Below, piece after piece: positions 37,812 through 48,236 of a stretch of DNA of 64,000 nucleotides (position 1 is its first letter; each line of letters begins with the position of its first letter). This stretch comes from Phymorhynchus buccinoides (Eukaryota; Mollusca; Gastropoda; Neogastropoda; Raphitomidae). The notes below the pieces were generated by a model. The model saw only the letters and a program-made list of their open reading frames with translations. It did not search any database and was not told the origin of the DNA. A program made the translations under genes and the position numbers. The stretch spans positions 54,777,907-54,841,906 of the forward strand of contig CM065693.1 of the NCBI GenBank assembly GCA_017654935.2. Direction: 5' to 3'.

Positions 37812-37948
37812 CAAATGTTAAGATCAGCTCCCTCCGCTGTTCCAGGGTGAAGTTGGCCAATCAGCTTAACGGAAAAGGTAAATCGGAGGGAGCTGATTGG
37901 CCAACTTCACCCTGGAACAGCAGAGGGAGCTGATCTTAACATTAGCCC
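37812..37948. repeat. Long near-perfect hairpin, ~55-bp arms
   Basis: Arm AATGTTAAGATCAGCTCCCT through TTGGCCAATCAGCT is matched by its reverse complement ending GAGCTGATCTTAACATT, with one or two mismatches and a ~24-nt loop (TAACGGAAAAGGTAAATCGG). Probably a miniature foldback element; a hairpin RNA source is possible. Confidence 0.88.
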
Positions 37949-38665
37949 CCTTCAGATTACGAATTATAGAATCACTTACTCAAATGCAGAATAACGTCCA
38001 CCCCCGTAATCATATTGTACTTTCACGAGGCAAGTTTACAGGAACGTAATATTGTATTAAACCTGTTTTCATTTTACTGTGGATGATCATCAGTATTTTT
38101 GTGTTCATTATAAAGTATGTCTACACACAGTGTACAACAACAACATACAGTATTTATACGGCGCTGAATCTTGATAGAAATCAAATCAAAGCGCACACAC
38201 ACGTTAGCATTCAAAGCGCATTCAAACACACACACACACCTACTCCTCTTCACTTTAAGTTGTTCATGTTCCATTTATCTGAGAAAATCATGTATTTTAG
38301 TGTTGAACATACCCTGTTGAAGTCTGATAACTATGACATAATTTTTACGTTTCATTATTTGTTCGTGTTTGTATACCATTCAAAACTTGTGGAAAGAAGA
38401 GCCCTAAACTACAGAATTGCTGACAACTGCTTTTTGCCATGTTTGACACAAATGGAATGGATTACCCTAGCTGTCGAAATTCACCACAGAGGATGCAGAA
38501 CAAAAACACAGATGTCTTTTTTCAACTGTTCATATATGCAATTTGCCTGGTTGGGTTGTAATATTTCCTGTAACATTTTCGTAAGTGGGAATAAAAAGCG
38601 TTGAGAGGACAACCAATGACAGTGTTGACGTGTGCTTGCGACTTGCTGTTAACACTTGGTGAGCT

Positions 38666-38806
38666 TTCATATTCTTAGTCTTCTCTGTGTGTGCGAGTGT
38701 GAGTGAGAGAAAATGAAAAAGAAAGCCCTGAAGGTGCTGATGGGACCCAGATTTTTCATTTCATTTTGCACACACACACACACAGAGAAAAGACTAAGAA
38801 TATGAA

Positions 38807-38839
<33 letters not shown>

Positions 38840-38840
38840 A
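38666..38840. repeat. Hairpin with AC/GT arms plus (GT)n
   Basis: TTCATATTCTTAGTCTTCTC followed by TGTGTGTG (38666-38693) pairs with CACACACACACAGAG plus AAAAGACTAAGAATATGAA (~38770-38806). A (GT)n run follows at 38810-38838 and a short CA run at 38903-38920. Confidence 0.75.
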
Positions 38841-39204
38841 CTATACGCAAACATCTATGCAGGTTTAATGGAAATGTACAGACCATTATGGCATAACCCC
38901 CCCCACACACACACACACAGTGACATGCACAAAGGACAAATGCAAACATCAGCATGATCATACATGTCTGTATAATCTCTTTCTTTCACAGAAAGTCACT
39001 TTATATAACAAGGAATCATTATAGCCTGTACACAAAAAACGAAGACCCTCGTGAACATTGGATGTTTAATTTTAAATCCACCAGGGGAAGTACATCGCAT
39101 GATTCATACTTTATTCTGTCGGGTATAAACAGTACTGTCTTCTAATGAACCTCTTCTTTATATCCTTTGAACGCAAGAACTAATGGCTGGGCAACGCTTT
39201 TTAA
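38841..39204. other. Intergenic, no gene seen
   Basis: Only short open frames and a CA microsatellite are visible. Confidence 0.6.
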
Positions 39205-39750
39205 AGGTGGACCCTGACGGATGAGTTTTTGCAAGAAACACGTCGAGATCATCAGAAAGACAGCCTTTTCAAGGATCGGAACACTCACTTTGCACTGGTT
39301 TCCTAGAAATTAAACCGTCAAAACGGCGATTCCTCCTTGGCGGAGATGCCGGAGAGAGTAGCTATTTTGGATGGGGTGGGTGGAGGTCACTCATTGTGGT
39401 TGAAGCGTTTTCTTTTTCTGAAGTGCAGTAAAACAAAAATTGAGCTATTTCCTTTGTTGTGAGCGAAACTCCTTTAGATAAACTGTATAAAATAAAATAA
39501 AATATAAAATAAAAAGGCTTGTGTAGCCTATTGCGAAAATTTAATGCAAACGATTTGGAGGCCATTAGAAAAGAGACAGAATTTGGTGAAAGAATTTGAC
39601 TTTCAGCCAAGGAGGAATCGTGGATTTGATAGTTTGATTTTTGAGAAATCAGAGCAAAGTGAGTGTTGCAATCTCTGTAAAGGGTGTTTTTCTGGTGATC
39701 TTGACGTGTTTCTTACAAAAACTCATCCGTCAGGGTGCACCTTTAAGGAA
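39205..39750. mobile_element. Foldback element with ~150-bp arms
   Basis: TTTAAAGGTGGACCCTGACG, GATGAGTTTTTG, AAGAAACACGTC on the left match the reverse complement of GACGTGTTTCTTACAAAAAC and CATCCGTCAGGGTGCACCTT on the right. The arms continue inward to GATTCCTCCTTGGC / GCCAAGGAGGAATC. No transposase is seen. Confidence 0.8.
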
Positions 39751-40274
39751 AAGCAATGTTCTTGAATACCAAGAGAATGTTTTACGTCATTAACTGCGAT
39801 TATTTTTAAGCGCAGAGAAGTTTGTTCAGCTTTCTTGGGAAAGTGACGATATCTTGAAAAAGATTTATTAAACTTAAAAAATTGTTCCCAAAACAGAGAT
39901 GATGATGAGTTTGTTAGTGATCTGAAAATCATTTGATCAAGATCCTTGACTTGCCCTTTGCTGAAAGACAACTTGAAGAAATTGTCAGTTTTTAAATTTC
40001 TGCCATTTTCTTGTCTATTTACGCCCAGTTTTCCCAAATAAAGCAAAATAAACAACAAACTACTTTATTCCTCAATAAAGCAAAATAAACACCAGACCAA
40101 TTTATATGGCAAAGAAACGTCTCCTGGCTATTGTTTGCATAGCTTTCAAAGAATCATGGAAGTCTACAAGACATGTATCAATAACAAAAACAAACAGGAA
40201 CAGTCAATTTCTATCGCATTATATATCAACCCACAAAGAATCTTGCTGAGGTGATCTCAAAACATTGACAAGAA
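39751..40274. other. Intergenic, no gene seen
   Basis: AT-rich, with a short duplication of AATAAAGCAAAATAAAC at ~40038 and ~40073. Confidence 0.6.
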
Positions 40275-42335
40275 TCATGCTCCAGAAATTCTCCACAAAT
40301 GATCATTCTAAATCTAAGATTCTTACTTCTCCACAAATGATCATTCTAAATCTAAGATTCTTACTTCTTCACAGATGATCATTCTAAATCTAAGATTCTT
40401 ACTTCTCCACAAATGATCATTCTAAATCTAAGATTCTTACTTCAACACAAATGATCATTCTAAATCTAAGATTCTTACTTCTTCACAGATGATCATTCTA
40501 AATATCTAAGATTCTTACTTCTCCACAAATGATCATTCTAAATCTAAGATTCTTACTTCTACAGATGATCATTCTAAATCTAAGATTCTTACTTCTCCAC
40601 AAATGATCATTCTAAATCTAAGATTCTTACTTCTTCACAGATGATCATTCTAAATCTAAGATTCTTACTTCTCCACAAATGATCATTCTAAATCTAAGAT
40701 TCTTACTTCTCCACAAATGATCATTCTAAATCTAAGATTCTTACTTCAACACAAATGATCATTCTAAATCTAAGATTCTTACTTCTCCACAGATGATCAT
40801 TCTAAATCTAAGATTCTTACTTCTTCACAGATGATCATTCTAAATCTAAGATTCTTACTTCTCCACAAATGATCATTCTAAATCTAAGATTCTTACTTCT
40901 CCACAGATGATCATTCTAAATCTAAGATTCTTACTTCTCCACAGATGATCATTCTAAATCTAAGATTCTTACTTCTTCACAGATGATCATTCTAAATCTA
41001 AGATTCTTACTTCTCCACAGATGATCATTCTAAATCTAAGATTCTTACTTCTCCACAAATGATCATTCTAAATCTAAGATTCTTACTTCTTCACAGATGA
41101 TCATTCTAAATCTAAGATTCTTACTTCTCCACAAATGATCATTCTAAATCTAAGATTCTTACTTCTTCACAGATGATCATTCTAAATCTAAGATTCTTAC
41201 TTCTCCACAAATGATCATTCTAAATCTAAGATTCTTACTTCTTCACAGATGATCATTCTAAATATCTAAGATTCTTACTTCTCCACAAATGATCATTCTA
41301 AATCTAAGATTCTTACTTCTTCACAGATGATCATTCTAAATCTAAGATTCTTACTTCTCCACAAATGATCATTCTAAATCTAAGATTCTTACTTCTCGGA
41401 AATCTCCACAAATGATCATTCTAAATCTAAGATTCTTACTTCAACACAAATGATCATTCTAAATCTAAGATTCTTACTTCTCGGAAATCTCCACAAATGA
41501 TCATTCTAAATCTAAGATTCTTACTTCTCCACAAATGATCATTCTAAATCTAAGATTCTTACTTCTCCACAAATGATCATTCTAAATCTAAGATTCTTAC
41601 TTCTCCACAAATGATCATTCTAAATCTAAGATTCTTACTTCTCCACAAATGATCATTCTAAATCTAAGATTCTTACTTCTCCACAAATGATCATTCTAAA
41701 TCTAAGATTCTTACTTCTTCACAGATGATCATTCTAAATCTAAGATTCTTACTTCTCCACAAATGATCATTCTAAATCTAAGATTCTTACTTCTCGGAAA
41801 TCTCCACAAATGATCATTCTAAATCTAAGATTCTTACTTCAACACAAATGATCATTCTAAATCTAAGATTCTTACTTCTCGGAAATCTCCACAAATGATC
41901 ATTCTAAATCTAAGATTCTTACTTCTCCACAAATGATCATTCTAAATCTAAGATTCTTACTTCTCCACAAATGATCATTCTAAATCTAAGATTCTTACTT
42001 CTCCACAAATGATCATTCTAAATCTAAGATTCTTACTTCTCCACAAATGATCATTCTAAATCTAAGATTCTTACTTCTCCACAAATGATCATTCTAAATC
42101 TAAGATTCTTACTTCTCCACAGATGATCATTCTAAATCTAAGATTCTTACTTCTCCACAAATGATCATTCTAAATCTAAGATTCTTACTTCTCCACAAAT
42201 GATCATTCTAAATCTAAGATTCTTACTTCTCCACAGATGATCATTCTAAATCTAAGATTCTTACTTCTCCACAAATGATCATTCTAAATCTAAGATTCTT
42301 ACTTCTCCACAGATGATCATTCTAAATCTAAGATT
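40275..42335. repeat. 38-bp satellite, ~54 copies
   Basis: Unit CTCCACAAATGATCATTCTA plus AATCTAAGATTCTTACTT. The first bases come in forms CTCCACAAAT, CTTCACAGAT, CTCCACAGAT and CAACACAAAT; the rest is nearly invariant. A longer higher-order block carrying CTCGGAAATCTCCAC appears twice (~41394-41500 and ~41792-41905). Every unit contains the palindrome TGATCA. Confidence 0.95.
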
Positions 42336-42411
42336 GAACGAAGGAACAATAATGTCAATAAAACCATCCCAACCTGCCTACACAAGATCTTCAGAATTGA
42401 GCAGCCATTTT

Positions 42412-42735
42412 TTCCCTGGGTGGTCTTTCGCACAGATAGTTCCCTCACCTTCTGGAAGTTCTGTGCTTGTAACTTCCTCTAATCTGTCACTCTCTCTGAC
42501 TCTGCCTTTTCCCTTTGCTTACTGTCATCTACTATCTTTCTGCCTTGCTGGTCCATTCTCCTGGGGGCGGGGGGGGGGGGGGGGGGGGGGGGCTTCAAGA
42601 AAAACTTACAAAGATTTCCTCCAGCCAAAGACGGACATGCTGGGGCTAAATATTACTTAAGCGCATAACAGCAGCATAACACATCTGTGTTCATAACTGA
42701 CAGGAAACTGTCTGAGCGATCGACGACGAAGAAGC
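42412..42735 (+). mobile_element. (GAA)n-tailed SINE-like element with G-run
   Basis: Contains CACCTTCTGGAAGTTCTGTG, CTGCCTTTTCCCTTTGCTTA, CATCTACTATCTTTCTGCC, GCGCATAACAGCAGCATAAC, GACAGGAAACTGTCTGAGCG and a short GAAGAAG end. A run of about 27 G (interrupted once) at 42562-42592 replaces the usual CTGCCTTTTTTC. Confidence 0.8.
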
Positions 42736-42765
42736 AGTCACTTCAAGTAATATCAATGCATCAGC

Positions 42766-43292
42766 ATGGATGCTCCTGCTTTCAGGATGTCCTGAAGTTC
42801 AGGATTTTTGTATTGCCTGGAGCCAGCGTCGCTGGATTATGAGAATTTGAGAAGATGCATTTTGCTGGTTATAGAGGTCATGAAGTTTAACCAGAAGTGA
42901 AAGTGCAACGAGAGCCTGTCAGTTACATTGGAATCTGTTGTTTCCCTTCAGCTTCCAGCTGAAAGCAGGAGCATTCATGGATTTACCGGGCACCCATGTA
43001 AATTACCAGGTACCGCACTAGTGCCTGCTTTTACTGACAGACCGAAACTGGACTACACGTTACTGTAAACTTCACATCTTGTTTAAGTCGTACGGAAAGG
43101 CAGAAATCAACATGCACTGGGCAGAAACATGCTGTTGTCGCACCCTGGCTAAAAGACTCCAGGGATCATCCGAACAGCCGAAGCACTTGAACACTATAGT
43201 ACAAATGCACCAGCTAGGGACGAGAACGTTACGTGTGTGTGACCGCTTTTGATTACCCCGAAATGTGGGCAGCCACACTCCTACTTCGGAGG
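42766..43292. mobile_element. Two dispersed elements
   Basis: 42766-42985 begins CATGGATGCTCCTGCTTTCA and ends TGAAAGCAGGAGCATTCATG, clear inverted ends of a ~220-bp foldback element; a partial copy is at 22236. 43138-43292 is another copy of the GACTCCAGGGATCATCC repeat. Confidence 0.75.
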
Positions 43293-43790
43293 AGGTCAGA
43301 AACATGGGTGAAACAAAAACAAAAAAGTAAACCATTCCTGACTAAAGAAAACTGAAGTGAAAACTATCTGAAACAAACAGAATGCTAAATTATGTCACTT
43401 TCATTAAAAAATAATATATATCCCGAAAAACAGAAAAAAGCATGAATAACAAAAAAACTTCCATGGAACTCAACACCTTTGGTTATACACCCTTAGCAGG
43501 GAAAGAGGGGGGAAAAAAGAAAGAAAAAAAAATCTAACTAGCCGAAAATTTAAAAAAAGTGATGTGGGAAAAAAAAGTTAAATAAAACAAAATGGGTTGT
43601 AATTCTATCTTCCAAAACTTGCGAGCAATATATCTGACATCTTTGCAAATGAAACAAACATCATGAACAGAAACTTCAAACATAAACCTTTCAAATTTAA
43701 CCACATTATTTTCTGCTTCACAAACAAAACAATAAATTTGAATGAAACAACATAGTCTCTTATGTATCATTTGCTGTTTTTGAAACAATA
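43293..43790. other. Intergenic, no gene seen
   Basis: A-rich, low complexity, short open frames only. Confidence 0.6.
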
Positions 43791-44150
43791 TACCATATTT
43801 TTCTGACTATAAGGCGATACTTTTTTTTTTCTCAGAGGGAGAAATGCGATGCGACTATTAACCCCTTCACTGCCAGAAAAAAACATATTATCGATATTTT
43901 TATAATAAAGTTAAAACAAATCTGTTAGACTCAATCTGAGAAAATGGTCTAGAGATATCTTTTCTGACGTATCTAAGCCAAAAACCATCATCCCAGGACT
44001 ATGACATCAAAAGTAATGACATCATCAATGACATCATACATTACCAGACTATCTCTAGCAAGGCAGGGAAGGGGTTAATATAGTAAGAAAACATAACAAA
44101 ATCTGAATTTTGTATAAAATTTCGGGGGTGCACCTTGCGTCTTATAAACC
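43791..44150. mobile_element. CGGACTATAAGGCG MITE with nested piggyBac-like MITE
   Basis: Outer element starts CCATATTTTTCTGACTATAA and ends near GTGCACCTTGCGTCTTATAA. Inside, 43858-44078 is a TTAACCCCTTCACTGCC ... GGGAAGGGGTTAA element inserted in an ACTATTAA site, splitting the host MITE. Confidence 0.82.
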
Positions 44151-44997
44151 AAAAAAGACTACATCAAAAAAATAATATTGATACACATCAATGCTTATGA
44201 GAATGTTAATATTTCTAGCTAAAACTACCTACTAAACCACTCTTCAATGCTTAGAATGCCTTCAATGTGAACTTGAATATTGGCACCTATTCTATGTGAA
44301 AGTTTTAATTTTTGTCTGCGATAAGCAAAACGATATTTTCTGAAGGAAAACAGCACTATAATAAAGATTAAATCTACTCTTGGTAACATCACGACCACTA
44401 CTTAGTACTACATAAACCTATCAGTATCATGTTACATTGTGAGCTTAGAAAACTATCACAAAATGCTTTGATCACAAACCCACTGCTGTTTTAAATGTAC
44501 TCTGTGTGTGTGTGTGTGTGTGTGCATATATGAGTATATGTTTAAAAACAAACCCTGAAAAAAACTAAACAGTCACAGTCTCAGTCATGTTCATTACTTG
44601 GAGGAGCTTTTCAGTTTTTTGAGTTCTTCGTCATTTTTAAAATCGTTCATATATTTTTCTTTCTGAAATTATAAATGAGCTATCAAATAAATGTGCTTCC
44701 AGACATGGTACTTTTCTGCATCTTTTCTCAGAGAAAGGTGAATGCAGAAATACAAATGTCAGAAGGGGGTCATAAGCTTGAGGAAATACAATTTCATAAC
44801 ATCTCTCCCCCCCCCCCAATATTTTCAGAAGAAACAAAATCTTTTTCTGTCCAGTTGCATGGCTGGTTTCCATTCTTAGAACAAAATTATTTACGATAGT
44901 TTTTTGTCAAATGTAGAACTGTCCTGTCTGTCAAGCATCCATCTGTCGAGTACCTGTCTTGATGTTCAATACGGTTATCTCAATCAGTTAACCCTTT
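44151..44997. other. Intergenic, no gene seen
   Basis: A (GT)n run at 44500-44524 and C9 at 44809-44817. Nothing else recognised. Confidence 0.6.
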
Positions 44998-45232
44998 CGC
45001 CGCCAGCCATTTTTCAGCCCCAAAATTCTATTAAACTTAACTGGGTACGAAAAAAGAAAATCTGCAATATTGCTAATTCCTCTGTCACATATATAACATT
45101 AGGCCTATCCTTACCTCCCAAAATTAAGAAAATTAGGTCTTTGGATAACAGGTCCTGATTTGATGCCTTTTAGCAGCATGGGTGTTGAACCATTGTGGTG
45201 CTAAAATGCGACATTGGCGGTGAAAGGGTTAA
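44998..45232. mobile_element. piggyBac-like MITE, 235 bp
   Basis: TTAACCCTTTCGCCGCCAGC and ACATTGGCGGTGAAAGGGTT plus AA. Best preserved ends of the family in this window, with interior GGCCTATCCTTACCTCCCAA. Confidence 0.88.
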
Positions 45233-46097
45233 TGTCTGTAAAATCTTCTGCATTGTTACCATCCTCACGCCCACCCCCCTCACCCTCTCTCGCTAGTCTT
45301 TCATCCCTACGATTTTCATTTTTCCAAAGTCTTCCCAGTTCCTAAATTTATCTTGAAGACCTATGCTAGTTAAAATCAAGCCAAAATAAGTTTTGATTAA
45401 TATTAATGCTTCATTAAAAACAAATAATTCTAATCAGCCTATGTAAATAAAATATTAATATGTTAATATATCTTACTGTGTAGGTACAACTTGTCTCCAA
45501 ACAATTGTTTACACCCCCACCCCTACCCCACCCCCAAAAAATAAAAAAATAAAAAAAATGTTGCAACAGTTATCTTACTAAATTCATACATTTAAAATTT
45601 AAACCAAAAAAATATGATGAAGCAATTCAAAGTTTTCTTGTGACAAACCATTTTATTGTAGACGCTCAATTTCATTGATCTCTCAAAATCTGATTACTGA
45701 TACGGTAACTGGCATTATAACCACAAAAAAAGAGACTATGATCGACTATGATCAACAAGAGCTAAATAGCAACAACAAATTAAAAATGAAAGAAAAAGAA
45801 GAAGAAAAAAGAGACAGTAAGAAAGACAGACAGAAAAACAGACGTAGTTGGAGTTTGTTGCTTACACCTATCCAACTACATTCTAAACCAAGGACAGATC
45901 CTACAATGGAAGTTTGACAAAATTAGACATTTTCAAAAAAATGTGTGAGAGGGCGACAAAAAAAACAACCCACCAACATTTGTTTGGGAAAGTAGCTTAG
46001 GGGAAACAATGGTTCTATTTTCCATTTTATAATCAATACTGAGGCATGGCAGGGTAGCTCTGATTCACTACTGCTGTGTTGGCTTTACTGATAGATT
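45233..46097. other. Intergenic, no gene seen
   Basis: A/C-rich sequence. A short open frame at 45675-45917 is Lys/Glu-rich low complexity. Confidence 0.6.
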
Positions 46098-46478
46098 CAT
46101 GGGTGCAAATCCCCAAAATGAAAAAAAACTGAAAGGCAGGGGTCCAGGGACCCATGACCTCGGCAGGGTACAGGGGCACAGTCCCGTAGGACGATTCAGG
46201 GGGCAAGTTAAGAGAGAGATAACGAGATAGACAGATACTAGAGATAGTCAAAATGAGAGACAGAGACAGTAGTCTGATATTAGTGATAAGCCTTGTGAAA
46301 TTATTACATTGCCTTTGTAAACTTCCTCCAAGATAGAGCAACCAAGTTCAAAACGCCCCAAATCGCTAGTGGCCATTTTGTTGTTGATAAACTACAAAAA
46401 AACACCTGAAGTTCAGTTTCTGGTAAAATAAAAAACACTGAAATCAGTGTAAAAATGAAAGAGTAGCACCAATGTTTA
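46098..46478 (-). mobile_element. GGGTGC-family element
   Basis: Starts CATGGGTGCAAATCCCC on + and ends GAAAGAGTAGCACCAATG. Contains GGGGTCCAGGGACCCATG and a match to 10217-10520 and 51060-51415 in reverse. It lies just downstream of the nuclease gene 3' end. Confidence 0.75.
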
Positions 46479-46599
46479 AGATGAGAAAAACAAAATAGAT
46501 TAAAATATCCACACGATAATCTGAATCATTGCTAACGACTGACACTGGTACCTCTCCCCCCCCCCCACCCCCCACCCACCCCCAACATATATTTCTCCT

Positions 46600-46791
46600 C
46601 CCCAAAGCTCCCCGCAGATCCATTCCCCGTGGATCCCTTCTCCTAGTAGTCGTGGGGTCTTCTCTGAGAAAAGTTCCTGGGGTACTGGCCTCCCCGCGGA
46701 TCCCTTCTCCTAGTAGTCGTGGGGTCTTCTCTGAGGAAAGTTCCTGGGGTACTGGCCTCCCCGCAGATCCATTCCCCGTGGATCCCTTCTC
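46600..46791 (-). repeat. Tandem copies of the nuclease gene's final codons and stop
   Basis: Reading on the - strand, the ~80-bp stretch encoding GGQYPRNFPQRRPHDY plus TAG is followed by two further copies whose TAGs lie near 46710 and 46643 (spacing ~82 and ~67 bp). They lie downstream of the first stop, so they belong to the 3' UTR. One copy has GAGAAAAG for GAGGAAAG on +. Confidence 0.88.
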
Positions 46792-48236
46792 CTAGTAGTC
46801 ATGGGGTCTTCTCTGAGGAAAGTTCCTGGGGTACTGGCCTCCCCGCAGATCCATTCCCCGCGGATCCCTTTGATTCATGGCGGGGAACCGCCGATCCAGC
46901 ATCTGCTGCGCCTGCAGATCCAGAGCGTGCAGGTTTTCCGCCTGCATGCCGGGGATACCCCTCCCCCAGGCCCCCACCCCGAGAGCCGGAGTCCTGATGT
47001 TTCTAGGATCTCTGCCTAGTAGACCCCCGGCTCCGGCTCCCCCTCCCCACCCTGCCTGCTGCCTCAACAGCTGCTGCTGTCGCAGGTACTGTCCCCTCCA
47101 GTCCATCACTTCGCCGCGCTCGCTCCCCAAGCTTCCCTCCCTTCCCAGGAGCGCGGCTCTGCCGAAGGCCTCTCTCTCCTGAAGGTGGCGCCGCTCGGAC
47201 AGGTCCAGCGGGATGTGTCGCAGGTTGTCGAACTGAGCCGCTGAGGACGCGGGGTTCTGCCGCACAGCGAGGGCCCCGCCCGCTCCACGGTTCCAGGCGG
47301 GGCGGAAGTCGTCCACCGCGCGGTCGTAGTGTCGGGAAGGGAGGTCGTCGCGACCCCTGTCAATCAACGAGGGGATTCTCTCCCCTCTTCTCCCCCCCTC
47401 CGGCGAGTCGTCGAGAGGGAAGGCTCTCTCTCTCTCCCCTCGGTGGCCCGGGTCCAAAAGTCGGTCGTGGCCAGCCTCCATACTACGGCCCCTGTCGTGC
47501 CCCGATTCTTTCTGCTCTCCCCGCCCCGTCTCCACATCGCGCCCTATTCCCGGCACATTTCTTTCAGCACTCACACCACCACCACTGCGATCTCTCCCAT
47601 CTTCTCCCAACTGCCAAGGCCGATGGATCGGAATCCTTTCTGGCGACGCGTTCTGCCTCTCTCGGTCACTCGGCAGCGCACCGACGGATGACTCCACCAG
47701 AGGCTTTTTGCTCTCCACCTCCGATGCCGAGGCAGCTCCCGGTCGTTTCAGGGCTTGAGAGTCCATGGCGCGTCTGTCTAGACGATCGAACACTGACGAC
47801 ACGCGCTGTTCGCCGCCTTTACCGCTCTGCTCTTCCGCGTTCTGCTGCATGGGAGACGCACTGAAAAACGAAGAAGCCCCGAGCCTTAGTTTGGCAGAGG
47901 CTAAACCCGACCTGGAACTAGCTGCCTGACTCGGATTCGGATGGGGGTCTTCCCCTCGAGACGTCGTTCTTCCTGAATCATTGTCACCGCTCGCCGAACT
48001 CACGTTGCGAGCGAAAGTCATGGCGGGTCTACTGTCTGATGATGACGCCGTAACTGATGGCTTGAGAGCAGGAGAGGCAGAGTAGGATGATGGGACAGGC
48101 TTCTGGTTGACGGCGGGAGGGCTTTGCCCGGAGGCCACATCCCACTCGGCTCGCGCGCTCATGGTCGGCTTCTGCGCCATTGGAGAGCGGCTTGTCTGTG
48201 TGGGGGTGGAGGGCGAAGAACTGGCCGCAGAAGACC
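46792..48236 (-). CDS. Nuclease gene exon 5: disordered Arg-rich C-terminus
   Basis: Acceptor TTCACTCCAG (minus strand), 1445 bp, begins with two bases completing a Gly codon and ends ...RPHDY with TAG at 46794-46792. Composition: Ser/Ala/Pro first, then Arg/Asp/Glu-rich (GERERAFPLDDSPEGG), then Arg/Gly/Gln-rich (QYLRQQQLLRQQAGWGGGAG), ending RGGQYPRNFPQRR. This resembles RNA-binding or condensate-forming tails (inference). High GC and a single long open frame support it as coding. Confidence 0.88.

Noticed and set aside
38083..38604. 173-codon open frame on the plus strand
   Set aside because: AT-rich, includes a CA microsatellite, no family resemblance, no splice or promoter support.
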